Assembly (NCBI RefSeq): GCF_049800955.1
Contig: NZ_JBNAGA010000002.1
Span: 992,001 to 1,056,000, forward strand
Reading direction: 5' to 3'
Source: JAKVBH01 sp049800955
GTDB lineage: Bacteria > Pseudomonadota > Alphaproteobacteria > Rhodobacterales > Rhodobacteraceae
Length of the DNA: 64,000 bases
Both the position numbers and the translations under genes were made by a program. The notes under the pieces are model-generated. The model was not told the DNA's origin, did not search any database, and saw only the letters and a list, made by a program, of their open reading frames with translations. This document shows positions 34,474 to 44,230 of the stretch, in pieces. How positions within the stretch are numbered: position 1 is the first letter of the stretch; the number at the start of each line of letters is the position of its first letter.

Positions 34474-34977
34474 CTAAAGATCTGAGCCGCGCGTACGTCG
34501 GGGCAATAAAAGGCCCATCAGACGAGCGATCCCCTTTGCCCCGGCAATCCCCCCCAGAAAGCCAATCACGGCAAAGACCATGCCTTCGAACGTAAGCGGC
34601 GCTGCGGGTTTGTAGGCGGCCCATGCGGCGCGCGCGATATCTGTATCCGTCAGCCGCGCAGCGTAATAGGCGCGGGTGAAGGGGCCCGCCGCGGACAGGA
34701 GCTCGAGATCGGCTGATAATCTTTCGGCCCGCTCGATGGTCCGCGTCATGTCCGCTTGCCGTTGGATCAAAAACGCCGATCCGGAGAGCTCGGCCAAGGC
34801 CGCTTCCCGTGTGAGCCCCGCAGATGCAGCGGAGGCGTCAAAATCTGCGACCACCTCTTCCAAAGCATCGACAGCACCGCCCAAACGCTGCGTGTATTGC
34901 TGCGAGAATTCAGGGAATTGGGACAAGCCCGCCGCCCCTGCAACGCCAAGCGCGAGGCTGATGCTGCGCAGGATCAC
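34474..34977 (-). CDS. DUF2937 family membrane protein
   Basis: 167 residues. N-terminal membrane segment followed by QFPEFSQQYTQRLGGAVDALEEVVADFD, a coiled-coil-like centre, and a second membrane segment (MVFAVIGFLGGIAG). The QFPEFxQQYxQRLxG signature identifies DUF2937. Role unknown. It overlaps the SGNH hydrolase stop by 4 bp, so it is the second gene of that operon. Confidence 0.85.
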   Translation of the reverse strand: MILRSISLALGVAGAAGLSQFPEFSQQYTQRLGGAVDALEEVVADFDASAASAGLTREAALAELSGSAFLIQRQADMTRTIERAERLSADLELLSAAGPFTRAYYAARLTDTDIARAAWAAYKPAAPLTFEGMVFAVIGFLGGIAGAKGIARLMGLLLPRRTRGSDL

Positions 34978-35612
34978 GGGTGCGCGCGCGCCGCCAGAAG
35001 TCGTGCGACGGGTGCAATCAAAGCCATACCGATGGCGCGGGTGTTCTGGGCATCAAGATGAACGGAATCGAGCTCTGAGGCCTGTGCGACTTCGCGCATA
35101 TCGACCCAGTCCACACCCATGTCCATGGCAGCCATTTCCGTCATCCGCGCAAGCCTGCGGGACGCCGCGATCAAAGGTCCGGAGACAACAGGATCAGCTC
35201 CGGCCACGAGCGGCGGCGGGGCCACGAGCAGAACGTCAGGCTGGGCCCATGCGACATGGCGCGATTGCCGGTGTGTTTGCACAATCTCCACAAGGCGGCG
35301 CAAACCTGCCGCGACCTGATCCGGCCGATAGCCCTGGTAGATGTCATTTGTACCCAACATGATGACGACGAGATCAAGCGGCGCATGGCTGTGCAGCAGC
35401 ATTGGCAAAACGCGCGCACCGTTCATATCGCAGGGCATCGCGTCATTGTCCCGGCACGTGGAGCGCCCGCGCAGGCCTTCTGCAATGACATGCGCATTCT
35501 CCAGCCCGGCCGCCAACACGTTGGGCCAACGATCCTCAAAAGCCAAGCGGCCTGATGTGGCGGGGCAATGGCCCCAGGTCAGGCTATCTCCGAAACACAA
35601 AACGTGTTGCAC
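34974..35612 (-). CDS. SGNH/GDSL-family hydrolase
   Basis: 212 residues with block I FGDSLTWG (nucleophile Ser), block II G in DMNGARVLPM, block III GTND, and block V DxVH as DSVHLDAQ. Probably an arylesterase or acyl-ester hydrolase; cytosolic. Preferred start is GTG 35612, which puts the GDS block at residues 7-9. Its ribosome site AGAAGGGG is supplied by the end of an intergenic repeat (35617-35687). Followed by DUF2937. Confidence 0.87.
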   Translation of the reverse strand: MQHVLCFGDSLTWGHCPATSGRLAFEDRWPNVLAAGLENAHVIAEGLRGRSTCRDNDAMPCDMNGARVLPMLLHSHAPLDLVVIMLGTNDIYQGYRPDQVAAGLRRLVEIVQTHRQSRHVAWAQPDVLLVAPPPLVAGADPVVSGPLIAASRRLARMTEMAAMDMGVDWVDMREVAQASELDSVHLDAQNTRAIGMALIAPVARLLAARAHP

Positions 35613-35616
35613 GTCA

Positions 35617-35687
35617 CACCCCTTCTTTTGTCTCAAAATACCTCGGGGGAATTGGCCGAAGGCCAAGGGGGCAGAGCCCCCAACCCG
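35617..35687 (-). repeat. Intergenic double-hairpin repeat, family A copy 1
   Basis: Read on minus: CGGGTTGGGGGC-TCTG-CCCCC, then a GGCC-rich hairpin, CCCCCGAGGTATTT and GACAAAAGAAGGGG. It fills the gap between the proS stop and the SGNH start exactly. The same order recurs at 44231-44296. Confidence 0.85.
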
Positions 35688-37031
35688 CTACGTCAGCGCC
35701 ACGCCATAAATGCCTGCGATCCGCGCGACAGCTTCTTCAGGCGGCATCTCCTCGCTCTCACCTGTGCGCCGGGAGGTCAGCTCGACCACGCCGTTCTTGA
35801 GCCCACGCGGCCCCACGGTGATCCGCCAGGGCAGGCCAATCAGATCCATCGTGGCGAACTTGCCGCCCGCCCGCTCGTTGCGATCGTCGTAGAGCGGTTC
35901 GAGCCCCAGAGCCGTGAGGCTGTCGTAGAGCGCCTGACAGGCGGCGTCGGCCTCGTCATCGCCCTGTTTAAGGTTCACGATCCCGCAGTGGAACGGCGTC
36001 ACGCCTTCGGGCCAGATGATGCCCTTGTCGTCGTGGCTGGCCTCGATGATCGCGCCCAGCAGGCGCGAGACGCCAATCCCGTGACTGCCCATGTGCACCG
36101 GCACGCGCGCGCCGTCAGGGCCAACGACCGTGGCGCCCATGGCCTCGGAATACTTGGTGCCAAAGTAGAAAATCTGCCCGACCTCGATCCCGCGCGCCAC
36201 CCGGCGGCGTTCTTCGGGAATGGCGTTGAACATGGCTTCGTCATGGGTCTCATCAGTGCGGGCATATTTGGACGTGAACTCTTCAAGCACGCCCGCACAG
36301 GCCTCGACACTGTCATAGTCGATGTCACGATCCCCAAAGGTCAGATCGGTGACCGCGCTGTCGTAGAAGACCTCGCTCTCGCCGGTTTCCGCCAGCACGA
36401 GGAACTCGTGCGTGTCATCGCCGCCGATGGGCCCTGAATCCGCACGCATCGGGATCGCTTGCAGCCCCATGCGCTCGTAGCTGCGCAGATAACTCACCAG
36501 ATGGCGGTTATAGGCATGCAGCGCGTCTTCTTTGGTCAGGTCGAAGTTATAGCCGTCCTTCATGTAGAACTCGCGCCCCCGCATCACGCCAAAGCGCGGA
36601 CGGATCTCGTCACGGAACTTCCACTGGATGTGGTAGAGCGTGAGCGGCAGATCCTTGTAGCTGTTCACATGGGAGCGGAAGATGTCCGTGATCAGCTCCT
36701 CATTGGTGGGTCCATAGAGCATGTCGCGGCCATGGCGGTCGGACATGCGCAGCATCTCTTGCCCGTAATCCTCATAGCGACCGCTCTCGCGCCACAGATC
36801 GGCCGATTGCAGCGTGGGCATGAGCATCGGGATATGGCCCGCGCGGATCTGCTCTTCATGCACGATATCCTCGATCTTCTTGAGCACTTTGAACCCCAGC
36901 GGCAGCCAGGAATAGATCCCGGCGCTTGCCTGTTTGATCATACCGGCGCGCAGCATATAGCGATGCGACACGATCTGCGCCTCGGCAGGGGTTTCTTTCA
37001 GGACGGGCAGGAAATAGCGGCTCAGGCGCAT
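35688..37031 (-). CDS. proS: Prolyl-tRNA synthetase (short alphaproteobacterial type)
   Basis: 447 residues. Class II aminoacyl-tRNA synthetase with motif 2 around YHIQWKFRDEIRPRFGVMRGREFYMKDGYNF and motif 3 GSHGIGVSRLLGAIIE. The editing insertion domain of the long bacterial ProS is absent, as usual in alphaproteobacteria. The start is set at MRLSRYFLPVLKE (37031); the frame upstream to 37088 has no ribosome site or conservation. Confidence 0.97.
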   Translation of the reverse strand: MRLSRYFLPVLKETPAEAQIVSHRYMLRAGMIKQASAGIYSWLPLGFKVLKKIEDIVHEEQIRAGHIPMLMPTLQSADLWRESGRYEDYGQEMLRMSDRHGRDMLYGPTNEELITDIFRSHVNSYKDLPLTLYHIQWKFRDEIRPRFGVMRGREFYMKDGYNFDLTKEDALHAYNRHLVSYLRSYERMGLQAIPMRADSGPIGGDDTHEFLVLAETGESEVFYDSAVTDLTFGDRDIDYDSVEACAGVLEEFTSKYARTDETHDEAMFNAIPEERRRVARGIEVGQIFYFGTKYSEAMGATVVGPDGARVPVHMGSHGIGVSRLLGAIIEASHDDKGIIWPEGVTPFHCGIVNLKQGDDEADAACQALYDSLTALGLEPLYDDRNERAGGKFATMDLIGLPWRITVGPRGLKNGVVELTSRRTGESEEMPPEEAVARIAGIYGVALT

Positions 37032-37131
37032 GGGGAACTCCGAAAAACGTGCGGTCTTTCGGATAGAGGAACCGACACGGCCCGGCAAGCCTGTCCTTTA
37101 CACGCGCCGTCGCTGACCCCATACCGATGCC

Positions 37132-37697
37132 ATGAAAATGGCACGGCGCCTTGTGGTGAGCCACATCATGATCTGCACGGCTCTGTTCTGGGCCGTAGGG
37201 TTGGCCATCGATCATCCGTCCAGCCCGTTGTTTTCGATTTTCGACCCATTTGGGCAGGGAAGGCGCTTCCTTTGCCGTGGACGATCATCCTGGCCGCAGG
37301 GCTTTTGTGTGGCATCGGCATGGGCGTACACACCGCGCTTTTTCGCGCCGCATGCCATGCGCCAGCCCGGGTTTTTCGACCGCGTCTCAATCGGGTGCGC
37401 ACCGCGATCGCATTTGCGCTCATCTTGCCAATTGCTGCGATTTTTTTCGTGCCAATCCCAGTTCTTTTCGTGCTGGTTCAGAGCGCGACGCGCGCGATAC
37501 ACGGAAATTGCTGCGATGCCCAAGCCATTCAGTCTCTCTTGACGTCTGCGATCATCCCTTTGTCTATTGCCTATATCGTAAGCTGTCAGAGCCTCGCGCT
37601 CGTCCAGCGTCGCAGGTACCGCATCCTTGCCTTTGTTGCCGCGTGGGGAGGGGTCTATGGCGGTATTGTTTTCCTCGCCGGAGAGACGGTGATCTGA
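37132..37697 (+). pseudogene. Frameshifted membrane protein gene
   Basis: From ATG 37132 one frame gives a first membrane helix (VVSHIMICTALFWAVGLAI) up to about 37250. Hydrophobic coding then continues in a different frame: WTIILAAGLLCGIGMGV, AIAFALILPIAAIFFVPIPV, LTSAIIPLSIAYIV and AFVAAWGGVYGGIVFL up to stop 37697. Joined, they make a membrane protein of about 188 residues with five helices. A one-base change near 37245-37260 would restore it, so it is either a decayed gene or a sequencing error. No family recognised. Confidence 0.65.
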
Positions 37698-37793
37698 TCA
37701 CACAAGGTCACGGTGCCGTGTGTGCGTTGTAATCTGTGGTCCGTTTCGTTTTAGCCTCCGTACCCCTCGCATATCACAATCAGGGAGATTGAT

Positions 37794-38300
37794 ATGTTCG
37801 GGACCATCAAAACAACCATCGCCGCGCTGGCGCTTACAGCATCCGCCGCATCGGCCAACACGATCGTGGATATCGCCGCGGGCGATGAGCGCTTCTCGAC
37901 ACTTGTGGCCGCCGTCACAGCCGCCGGTCTGGCTGAAACCCTCTCCGGCCCGGGGCCCTTCACGGTTTATGCGCCTGTCAATGACGCCTTCGCGGCGCTG
38001 CCCGAGGGCACTGTCGAGACGCTGCTCAAGCCTGAAAACAAGGACCAGCTGACCAACGTGCTGCTCTACCATGTGGATGACCGCAAACTGAAAGCCGCGG
38101 ATTTCCCCTCGGGTTCCAATTACTTCAAGCCGGTTCTGGCATCGGAGCGTCTGTGCATCACATCGCATTCCGGCGTGACAATTGCCGATGGCAGCGGCGA
38201 GACCGCAAACGTCATTATTGCTGACATCGTGGCCGACAATGGTGTGATCCATGTGATCGACAAGGTTCTGCTGCCGGGCGAGCGCCCTGCGTGTCACTAA
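37794..38300 (+). CDS. Secreted fasciclin (FAS1) domain protein
   Basis: 168 residues: Sec signal (MFGTIKTTIAALALTASAASA) and one FAS1 domain with TVYAPVNDAFAAL, YHVDDRKL and VIHVIDKVLLP. Shares GTVETLLKPENKDQL with the gene at 10217-10699. Two Cys (in LCITSH and PACH) flank the last third and could form a disulfide. The start has GGGAGA. A strong terminator follows. Confidence 0.92.
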   Translation: MFGTIKTTIAALALTASAASANTIVDIAAGDERFSTLVAAVTAAGLAETLSGPGPFTVYAPVNDAFAALPEGTVETLLKPENKDQLTNVLLYHVDDRKLKAADFPSGSNYFKPVLASERLCITSHSGVTIADGSGETANVIIADIVADNGVIHVIDKVLLPGERPACH

Positions 38301-38323
38301 GCGCAAAGACTTTGCGAGAACGG

Positions 38324-38352
38324 AAGGCGGCTTTGGGCCGCCTTTCTTTTTG
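38324..38352 (+). terminator. Terminator after the fasciclin gene
   Basis: AAGGCGGC-TTTGG-GCCGCCTT stem followed by TCTTTTT. Confidence 0.92.
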
Positions 38353-38509
38353 ACTGCTGTGGGCTTTGGCGGGCCTCCCGTTTGGTCAGTTTTGCAAATC
38401 CGGCCCCTCGCGCAAGACAGCGGCTCCGGTGTTGGTTTGCGCCGTCACTTGGCGCGCCCCTTGAAAGTCAGCCTCAACCGGGCGATTTAGAAAAGGGAAA
38501 GGGGTCCCT

Positions 38510-39574
38510 ATGGCATTACCGGTTGGAGATCAGGTCAAGTACTGGAGCATAGCGACCATTGCCTTTGCGGTGGTGCTTTGGGCGCTGGGAGATGTTCTGT
38601 TGCCGTTCATCATTGGCGGCGCCATTGCCTATTTCCTTGATCCCGTGGCCGACAGGCTCGAGCGCGCGGGGTGCTCTCGCGCGATGGCCACTGCCATCAT
38701 CACGGTTGTTGCAGTCATCATTTTCGTCGTGATGTTGCTTCTCGTCATCCCGACGCTCGTCTCGCAGGCCATATCGCTCTTTGACGTGGCGCCGACCTTG
38801 TTCGGCAACTTGCGTGATTTTCTGACGGAGCGTTTCCCGCAGTTGATGGATGCGGGAAGCCCGTTGCGCCAGTCCCTTGTCAGTGTCGGCGAGACGATCC
38901 AAAGCCGCGGTGCGGAATTGCTGGAGACACTGCTTTCCTCCGCCCTGGGCATCGTCAATATTGCCGTTCTGTTTGTCATCGTGCCGGTTGTGGCGGTCTA
39001 TCTGCTGCTGGATTGGGATCGGATGATTGCCCGCATTGATGATCTTTTGCCGCGCGATCATGCACCCGTTGTGCGCCGCCTGGCCGGAGATATCGACGAC
39101 GTGCTGGCCAGTTTTATCCGCGGCATGGGCACGGTTTGCCTCATTCTGGGCACCTATTATGCCGTGGCGCTCATGGTGGTTGGGCTGCAATTCGGGCTGG
39201 TTGTCGGGTTCATTGCGGGCTTGGTGACCTTCATCCCCTATCTGGGCGCGTTGATCGGCGGTGCGCTGGCCATCGGGCTCGCACTCTTTCAGTTCTGGGG
39301 GGATTGGGTCTCCATCGGTCTGGTCGCGGCGATATTTGCCATCGGGCAGATGGTCGAGGGCAATTTGCTCACCCCCAAGCTGGTGGGATCGTCTGTTGGC
39401 CTGCACCCGGTCTGGCTTCTCTTGGCTCTCTCGGTCTTTGGGGCGCTCTTTGGGTTCGCGGGCATGCTGGTTGCCGTGCCCGTGGCCGCAGCGATGGGCG
39501 TACTCGCACGCTTTGCCGTCTCGCAATACAAGGATGGACGGCTCTACCGCGGCCTTGAGGGGCGCGACGAGTAA
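38510..39574 (+). CDS. AI-2E family transporter (PerM-like)
   Basis: 354 residues with about eight membrane helices and the family blocks LPFIIGGAIAYFLDPVADRLE and GLVTFIPYLGALIGGALAIGLAL. The family includes the E. coli AI-2 exporter TqsA and several Na+/H+ antiporters, so the transported species is not settled by sequence. ATG with AAGGGG. Its stop shares one base with the hdaA start (TAATG), a common pairing in Rhodobacterales. Confidence 0.9.
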   Translation: MALPVGDQVKYWSIATIAFAVVLWALGDVLLPFIIGGAIAYFLDPVADRLERAGCSRAMATAIITVVAVIIFVVMLLLVIPTLVSQAISLFDVAPTLFGNLRDFLTERFPQLMDAGSPLRQSLVSVGETIQSRGAELLETLLSSALGIVNIAVLFVIVPVVAVYLLLDWDRMIARIDDLLPRDHAPVVRRLAGDIDDVLASFIRGMGTVCLILGTYYAVALMVVGLQFGLVVGFIAGLVTFIPYLGALIGGALAIGLALFQFWGDWVSIGLVAAIFAIGQMVEGNLLTPKLVGSSVGLHPVWLLLALSVFGALFGFAGMLVAVPVAAAMGVLARFAVSQYKDGRLYRGLEGRDE

Positions 39575-40257
39575 TGGCGCAGCAGCTGAGTTTTGATCTC
39601 TCGGTGCGGCCCGCACTGGGGCGGGAAGATTTTTTCGTCTCGGAGGCAAATGCCGTTGCGGTGGCGATGCTCGACGATTGGGCGCGCTGGCCCAATGGCA
39701 AGCTTTTGTTGCTGGGCGCAGCCGGGGCTGGCAAAACCCATCTGGCCCATGTCTGGTCAGCGGAAACAGGGGCGCCGCTGGTCGCCGCCGCTGAGCTTGT
39801 CGCGCAGGATATCGAAGCCCTGGCGAGTGGGCCTGTCTGCGTCGAGGATGTCGAAACCCTTGCAGGAGACCTCGCGCTCGAAACCCAGCTCTTTCACTTG
39901 CACAACCTTGCGCTCGCGCAAGGGCATGTTTTGCTCATGACCGCGCAAAGCGCGCCAAAGACATGGACTTTGGCCCTGCCCGATCTGGCGTCCCGGCTGC
40001 AAGGCACCGCCGCCGTGACAATCGATGCGCCGGATGATGCGCTTTTGGGGGCGTTGTTCATGAAGCTGTTCGAGGACCGCCAATTGAGCCCTCAGCCCGA
40101 CGTGCTGCCCTATCTGGCGCGCCATGCACCGCGCCGGTTTGACGTGGCGCGCGAGATTGTGGAGACTATCGATCGCCTCGCGCTGCAAACAGGCCGGCGA
40201 TTGACCCGCGATCTCGCCCGCTCTGTCATCCAGCAATTGACGCAAGAGGCGCCGTGA
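39574..40257 (+). CDS. hdaA: DnaA-related regulator of replication initiation (HdaA)
   Basis: 227 residues: a single AAA+ domain like DnaA domain III, with Walker A GAAGAGKTHL (K54), but lacking DnaA domains I and IV. The N-terminal QQLSFDL (residues 3-9) is the clamp-binding motif that lets Hda stimulate DnaA-ATP hydrolysis on the loaded beta clamp. A second-region ASRL motif and the arginine-finger area near HAPRRFD are present. Coupled to the AI-2E transporter gene and 43 bp before ppk1. Confidence 0.9.
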   Translation: MAQQLSFDLSVRPALGREDFFVSEANAVAVAMLDDWARWPNGKLLLLGAAGAGKTHLAHVWSAETGAPLVAAAELVAQDIEALASGPVCVEDVETLAGDLALETQLFHLHNLALAQGHVLLMTAQSAPKTWTLALPDLASRLQGTAAVTIDAPDDALLGALFMKLFEDRQLSPQPDVLPYLARHAPRRFDVAREIVETIDRLALQTGRRLTRDLARSVIQQLTQEAP

Positions 40258-40300
40258 GACGTCACGCAGCTGTTGCAAACCCGCGCCAGAAAGCAGGCCC

Positions 40301-42499
40301 ATGACACATGCAGATTTTCTGACCGCAGACTTCCCCCCCGCGCGCGACTTACCCGATGTCGATTTGCAGGGGCCCGGGCGGTATTTCAATCGCGAGCTGT
40401 CCTGGCTGGGGTTCAACTGGCGTGTTCTGGAAGAGGCGGAGAACCCGCGCGTGCCGCTGTTGGAGCGGTTGCGCTTCGTGTCCATTTCCTCGGCCAATCT
40501 CGATGAGTTCTACACCGTGCGTGTGGCGGGTTTGCGCGAGCTGAAACGCGAGGGCAATCAAACGCCCGCCGTGGACGGTCTGACCCCAGCCGAGCAGCTT
40601 GTGCTGATCAATGAGGATGCCCGCGCGCTTCTGAATGCGCAGCAAAAAGTGTTTGAAGGATTGCGGCGCGCCATGGCCGAGGCGGGCATCGTGATCGTGG
40701 ATCCTGCGGAGCTGACACCGGAAGACAAGACCCACTTGGCTGACGTCTTCCTGCGCCGGGTCTTTGCGGTTCTTTCGCCCCTGGCCATTGATCCCGCCCA
40801 TCCCTTTCCGTTCATTCCCAACATGGGCTACTCACTGGCGCTTGAGATGGAGAGCAAGGATGGCAAGAAGCGGCTTGAGGCGCTCTTGCCCATCCCCACG
40901 CAGATTGATCGCTTCTGGCCGTTGCCATCGGCGCCTGGTCAGGCAAGGTTCATCGCGCTGGAGGAATTCCTGCTGTTGCATGTGGAGAGCCTCTTTCCAG
41001 GCTACCGCCTCAAATCCCATTTCGATTTCCGCATTCTGCGCGACAGTGATCTCGAAGTTGAAGACGAGGCCGAAGATCTGGTGCGCGAATTCGAAGTCGC
41101 GCTGAAACGGCGGCGGCGCGGCGAGGTGGTTCGGATGACCATGTCCGCGGGCGCAACCGGCCCGCTTGTGAAAATGGTCAAACAAGAACTTGGCGTCACG
41201 GATGAAGAAGTGGTGGAGCTTGACGGGATGTTGGGCCTCGCCAATCTTTCGGAGCTTGTGCTGGATGCGCGGCCCGATCTTTTGTGGCCCTCCTTCACTC
41301 CCCGCGTGCCTGAGCGCGTTCAGGATCATGATGGCGATATGTTTGCCGCGATCCGGCAAAAGGACATGCTTCTGCATCACCCCTACGAGACCTTCGACAT
41401 GGTGGTGCGCTTTCTGCAACAGGCGGCGCGCGATCCCGATGTGGTGGCGATCAAACAGACGCTCTACCGGACGTCAAAACGCTCCCCCATCGTGGAGGCG
41501 CTCTGCGAGGCAGCGGAGGATGGCAAGTCCGTGACCGCATTGGTCGAGCTTAAGGCCCGGTTTGACGAGGCCGCCAACATCCGCCAATCGCGGCGGCTGG
41601 AGCGGGCGGGCGCCCATGTGGTCTACGGGTTTCTCGATCTCAAGACCCATGCCAAGATCTCGACGGTCGTGCGCCGCGAAGGCGATGAGCTTGTCACCTA
41701 TACCCACTACGGCACTGGCAATTACCACCCGATCACGGCCCGCATCTACACGGACCTGTCCTTCTTTACCTGTGACGCGCGGCTCGGGCGCGATGCAACC
41801 AAGGTCTTCAATTACCTCTCTGGCTACGCCAAGCCGGAAAAGCTCGACAATCTTGCGATCTCGCCGCTGGATTTGAAATCCTCACTCTTGGCGATGATCG
41901 ACGCTGAGGCCGCGCATGCGCGCGCAGGCAAGCCTGCGATGATCTGGGCCAAAATGAATTCGCTGGTCGAGCCGGAAGTGATCGACGCGCTTTATGCAGC
42001 AAGCCAGGCCGGGGTGAAAATCTCGCTGGTTGTGCGGGGGATTTGTGGGCTGCGGCCGGGCATAAAGGGGTTTTCGGAGAACATCCGTGTGAAATCCGTC
42101 ATCGGGCGGTTTCTGGAACATTCGCGCATTGTCTGTTTTGGCAACGGACACGGGCTACCGGCGAAGAAGGCCCGCGTGTTTATCTCATCGGCGGATTGGA
42201 TGGGACGCAATCTGAACCGGCGCGTCGAGACGTTGGTCGAGATCAACAATGCAACCGTGAAAGCGCAGATCGTGAGCCAGATCATGGCGGCCAATATGGC
42301 CGATGTGGCCCAAAGCTGGGTCATGGGGCCCGATGGCGCATTTGCGCGGGCAGCTACGCAGGAAGGCACTTTTGCGTTCAACTGTCACCGGTTCTTCATG
42401 GAAAATCCTTCCCTGTCCGGGCGGGGATCCGCTGGCGCAAAAGATGTCCCGAAGTTGACGCATACAGATGAAGAGAAGGCTGCGTCATCAACGGGTTAA
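40301..42499 (+). CDS. ppk1: Polyphosphate kinase 1
   Basis: 732 residues; makes polyphosphate from ATP reversibly. Four-domain PPK1: the N-domain starts with RYFNRELSWLGFNWRVLEEA, followed by the head domain and two PLD-like catalytic domains with HHPYETF, LKTHAKIS (autophosphorylated His region) and YTHYGTGNYHP. Full length. Followed by ppx, giving the synthesis and breakdown pair. Confidence 0.97.
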   Translation: MTHADFLTADFPPARDLPDVDLQGPGRYFNRELSWLGFNWRVLEEAENPRVPLLERLRFVSISSANLDEFYTVRVAGLRELKREGNQTPAVDGLTPAEQLVLINEDARALLNAQQKVFEGLRRAMAEAGIVIVDPAELTPEDKTHLADVFLRRVFAVLSPLAIDPAHPFPFIPNMGYSLALEMESKDGKKRLEALLPIPTQIDRFWPLPSAPGQARFIALEEFLLLHVESLFPGYRLKSHFDFRILRDSDLEVEDEAEDLVREFEVALKRRRRGEVVRMTMSAGATGPLVKMVKQELGVTDEEVVELDGMLGLANLSELVLDARPDLLWPSFTPRVPERVQDHDGDMFAAIRQKDMLLHHPYETFDMVVRFLQQAARDPDVVAIKQTLYRTSKRSPIVEALCEAAEDGKSVTALVELKARFDEAANIRQSRRLERAGAHVVYGFLDLKTHAKISTVVRREGDELVTYTHYGTGNYHPITARIYTDLSFFTCDARLGRDATKVFNYLSGYAKPEKLDNLAISPLDLKSSLLAMIDAEAAHARAGKPAMIWAKMNSLVEPEVIDALYAASQAGVKISLVVRGICGLRPGIKGFSENIRVKSVIGRFLEHSRIVCFGNGHGLPAKKARVFISSADWMGRNLNRRVETLVEINNATVKAQIVSQIMAANMADVAQSWVMGPDGAFARAATQEGTFAFNCHRFFMENPSLSGRGSAGAKDVPKLTHTDEEKAASSTG

Positions 42500-42640
42500 G
42501 GATATTGTAATCGCTTCGAGCAGGCCTGACGTGAGGGCCGAAAGAAACGCGCCATTTTGATCCGCCCCATCGGGTTATCGCAATTGACACGCAGACCTCC
42601 CGTGCCGCATGTTGCGCGCGAGCTCACGCCCGGGGGAAAG

Positions 42641-44185
42641 ATGGACGGAAGCGCACAAAACCGCGACACCCGCGATTGGGGGCCGTTTGGCCGGCCTCTT
42701 TTCAACGATCCCGCAAGTCGCGCGCTCTCGCGCGTCGGGGTCGTGGATATCGGATCAAACTCAGTCCGGTTGGTTGTGTTTGACGGGGCGGCCCGCAGCC
42801 CGGCTTATTTTTACAACGAAAAGATCATGTGCGCTTTGGGGGCAGGCATGTCCGAGACGGGCAGGCTCAATCCTCAAGGTCGCGTCCGCGCCCTGGCGGC
42901 GCTCAAACGCTTTCAGTATCTGGCGCAGGGTATGGATCTGCCGCCTCTGACGGCCGTGGCCACTGCGGCTGTGCGCGATGCGGAGGATGGGCCCGCGTTT
43001 TGCGAGGATGTTCTGCGCGAGACGGGGCTGAAAATCCACGTCATCGATGGCCGGGAAGAGGCGCGTCTGTCTGCGCAGGGAGTATTGCTCGGATGGCCCG
43101 GGTCTTACGGGCTGGTCTGTGACATTGGTGGCTCGTCCATGGAATTGGCCGAGATTTCCAACGGTGAGGTGGGCCGTCGTGTGACGTCCAGTCTCGGCCC
43201 GCTCAAGCTGCGCGAGCTGCCCGGCGGCGCCAAGGGGCGGCGCAGACATATCAAGACGGTCATGGAAGCCCTGCGCGATGAGATGGGCGAGCAAGGCAAC
43301 AGGCTCTTTCTTGTGGGCGGGTCGTGGCGGGCGATTGCCCGGATCGACATGCACCGGCGCGGCTATCCGCTGCATGTTTTGCACGAATACCGTATGACAT
43401 CGCGCGCGGTGAGCAAAACGGCGAAATATATCGCAGAGCGGGATCTGGAGGAGCTCCGGCAGGAATGCGGGATCTCAGGCGCGCGCATGTCGCTTGTGCC
43501 GTATGCCATTGACGTCCTGCGGCGATTGCTGCGCACGTTTGGTCCGAAAGATATTGCCGTGTCGAGCTATGGGATCCGGGAAGGCATGCTTTACGAGCAA
43601 ATGCCTGCGAAGCTGCGAGACCGTGATCCGCTTATTGAGGCCTGCAGGTTTGCGGAAGCCAAGGATGCCCGGTTACCGGGCTTTGGCAAATCGCTGTACC
43701 AATTCATCCAGCCGCTTTTCAAAAATGCGCCGGCGGATCGGATACGTTTGGTCAAGGCGGCCTGTCTGCTGCATGACGTGAGCTGGCGCGCGCATCCCGA
43801 TTATCGGGCGGAAACCTGCTTTGATAATGCCACCCGTGCCAATTTGGGCGGGTTGAAGCATTCCGAACGCGTTTTCCTTGGGATGGCACTTCTGTATCGG
43901 TACCGCAACAAGCGCGAAGGCACACGCTTTGAGGAGCTCTACGATCTGTTGTCTGGTCCTGATCAGCAACAGGCGGAGGTTCTTGGGAAAGCCTTGCGGT
44001 TTGGCGCGATGCTGTGGATGTCGGACGAGGCGGCGATGGGGCAGATGCGGTGGCGGCCCAAGAAGAAGGTGCTGGAATTGCGTCTGTCAAAACCGGCCTG
44101 GCCGCTTTTCGGTGAGGTGGCAGAGGCGCGGTTCCAATCGCTGGCCAGCGCGCTGGATGCCCAGACCGATGTCAAAATGATCTGA
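42641..44185 (+). CDS. ppx: Exopolyphosphatase / Ppx-GppA phosphatase
   Basis: 514 residues. The ASKHA ATPase fold is seen in VVDIGSNSVRLVVFDG and LVCDIGGSSMELAEI, with catalytic Glu in DGREEARLSAQG; the C-terminal HD-like helical domain includes LLHDVSW. Cleaves terminal phosphates from polyphosphate or pppGpp. The start is put at ATG 42641 behind GGGGGAAAG; the TTG at 42557 is less likely. Directly after ppk1. Confidence 0.95.
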   Translation: MDGSAQNRDTRDWGPFGRPLFNDPASRALSRVGVVDIGSNSVRLVVFDGAARSPAYFYNEKIMCALGAGMSETGRLNPQGRVRALAALKRFQYLAQGMDLPPLTAVATAAVRDAEDGPAFCEDVLRETGLKIHVIDGREEARLSAQGVLLGWPGSYGLVCDIGGSSMELAEISNGEVGRRVTSSLGPLKLRELPGGAKGRRRHIKTVMEALRDEMGEQGNRLFLVGGSWRAIARIDMHRRGYPLHVLHEYRMTSRAVSKTAKYIAERDLEELRQECGISGARMSLVPYAIDVLRRLLRTFGPKDIAVSSYGIREGMLYEQMPAKLRDRDPLIEACRFAEAKDARLPGFGKSLYQFIQPLFKNAPADRIRLVKAACLLHDVSWRAHPDYRAETCFDNATRANLGGLKHSERVFLGMALLYRYRNKREGTRFEELYDLLSGPDQQQAEVLGKALRFGAMLWMSDEAAMGQMRWRPKKKVLELRLSKPAWPLFGEVAEARFQSLASALDAQTDVKMI

Positions 44186-44230
44186 TGGTGTGCCGCCCTT
44201 GCGGGCGACACGCCGGATGTGCGCTTGCGC

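Noticed and set aside
36459..37131. First part of a 412-codon plus-strand ORF opposite proS
   Set aside because: Antisense to proS. Only the part after about 37250 looks coding and it is assigned to the frameshifted membrane gene.
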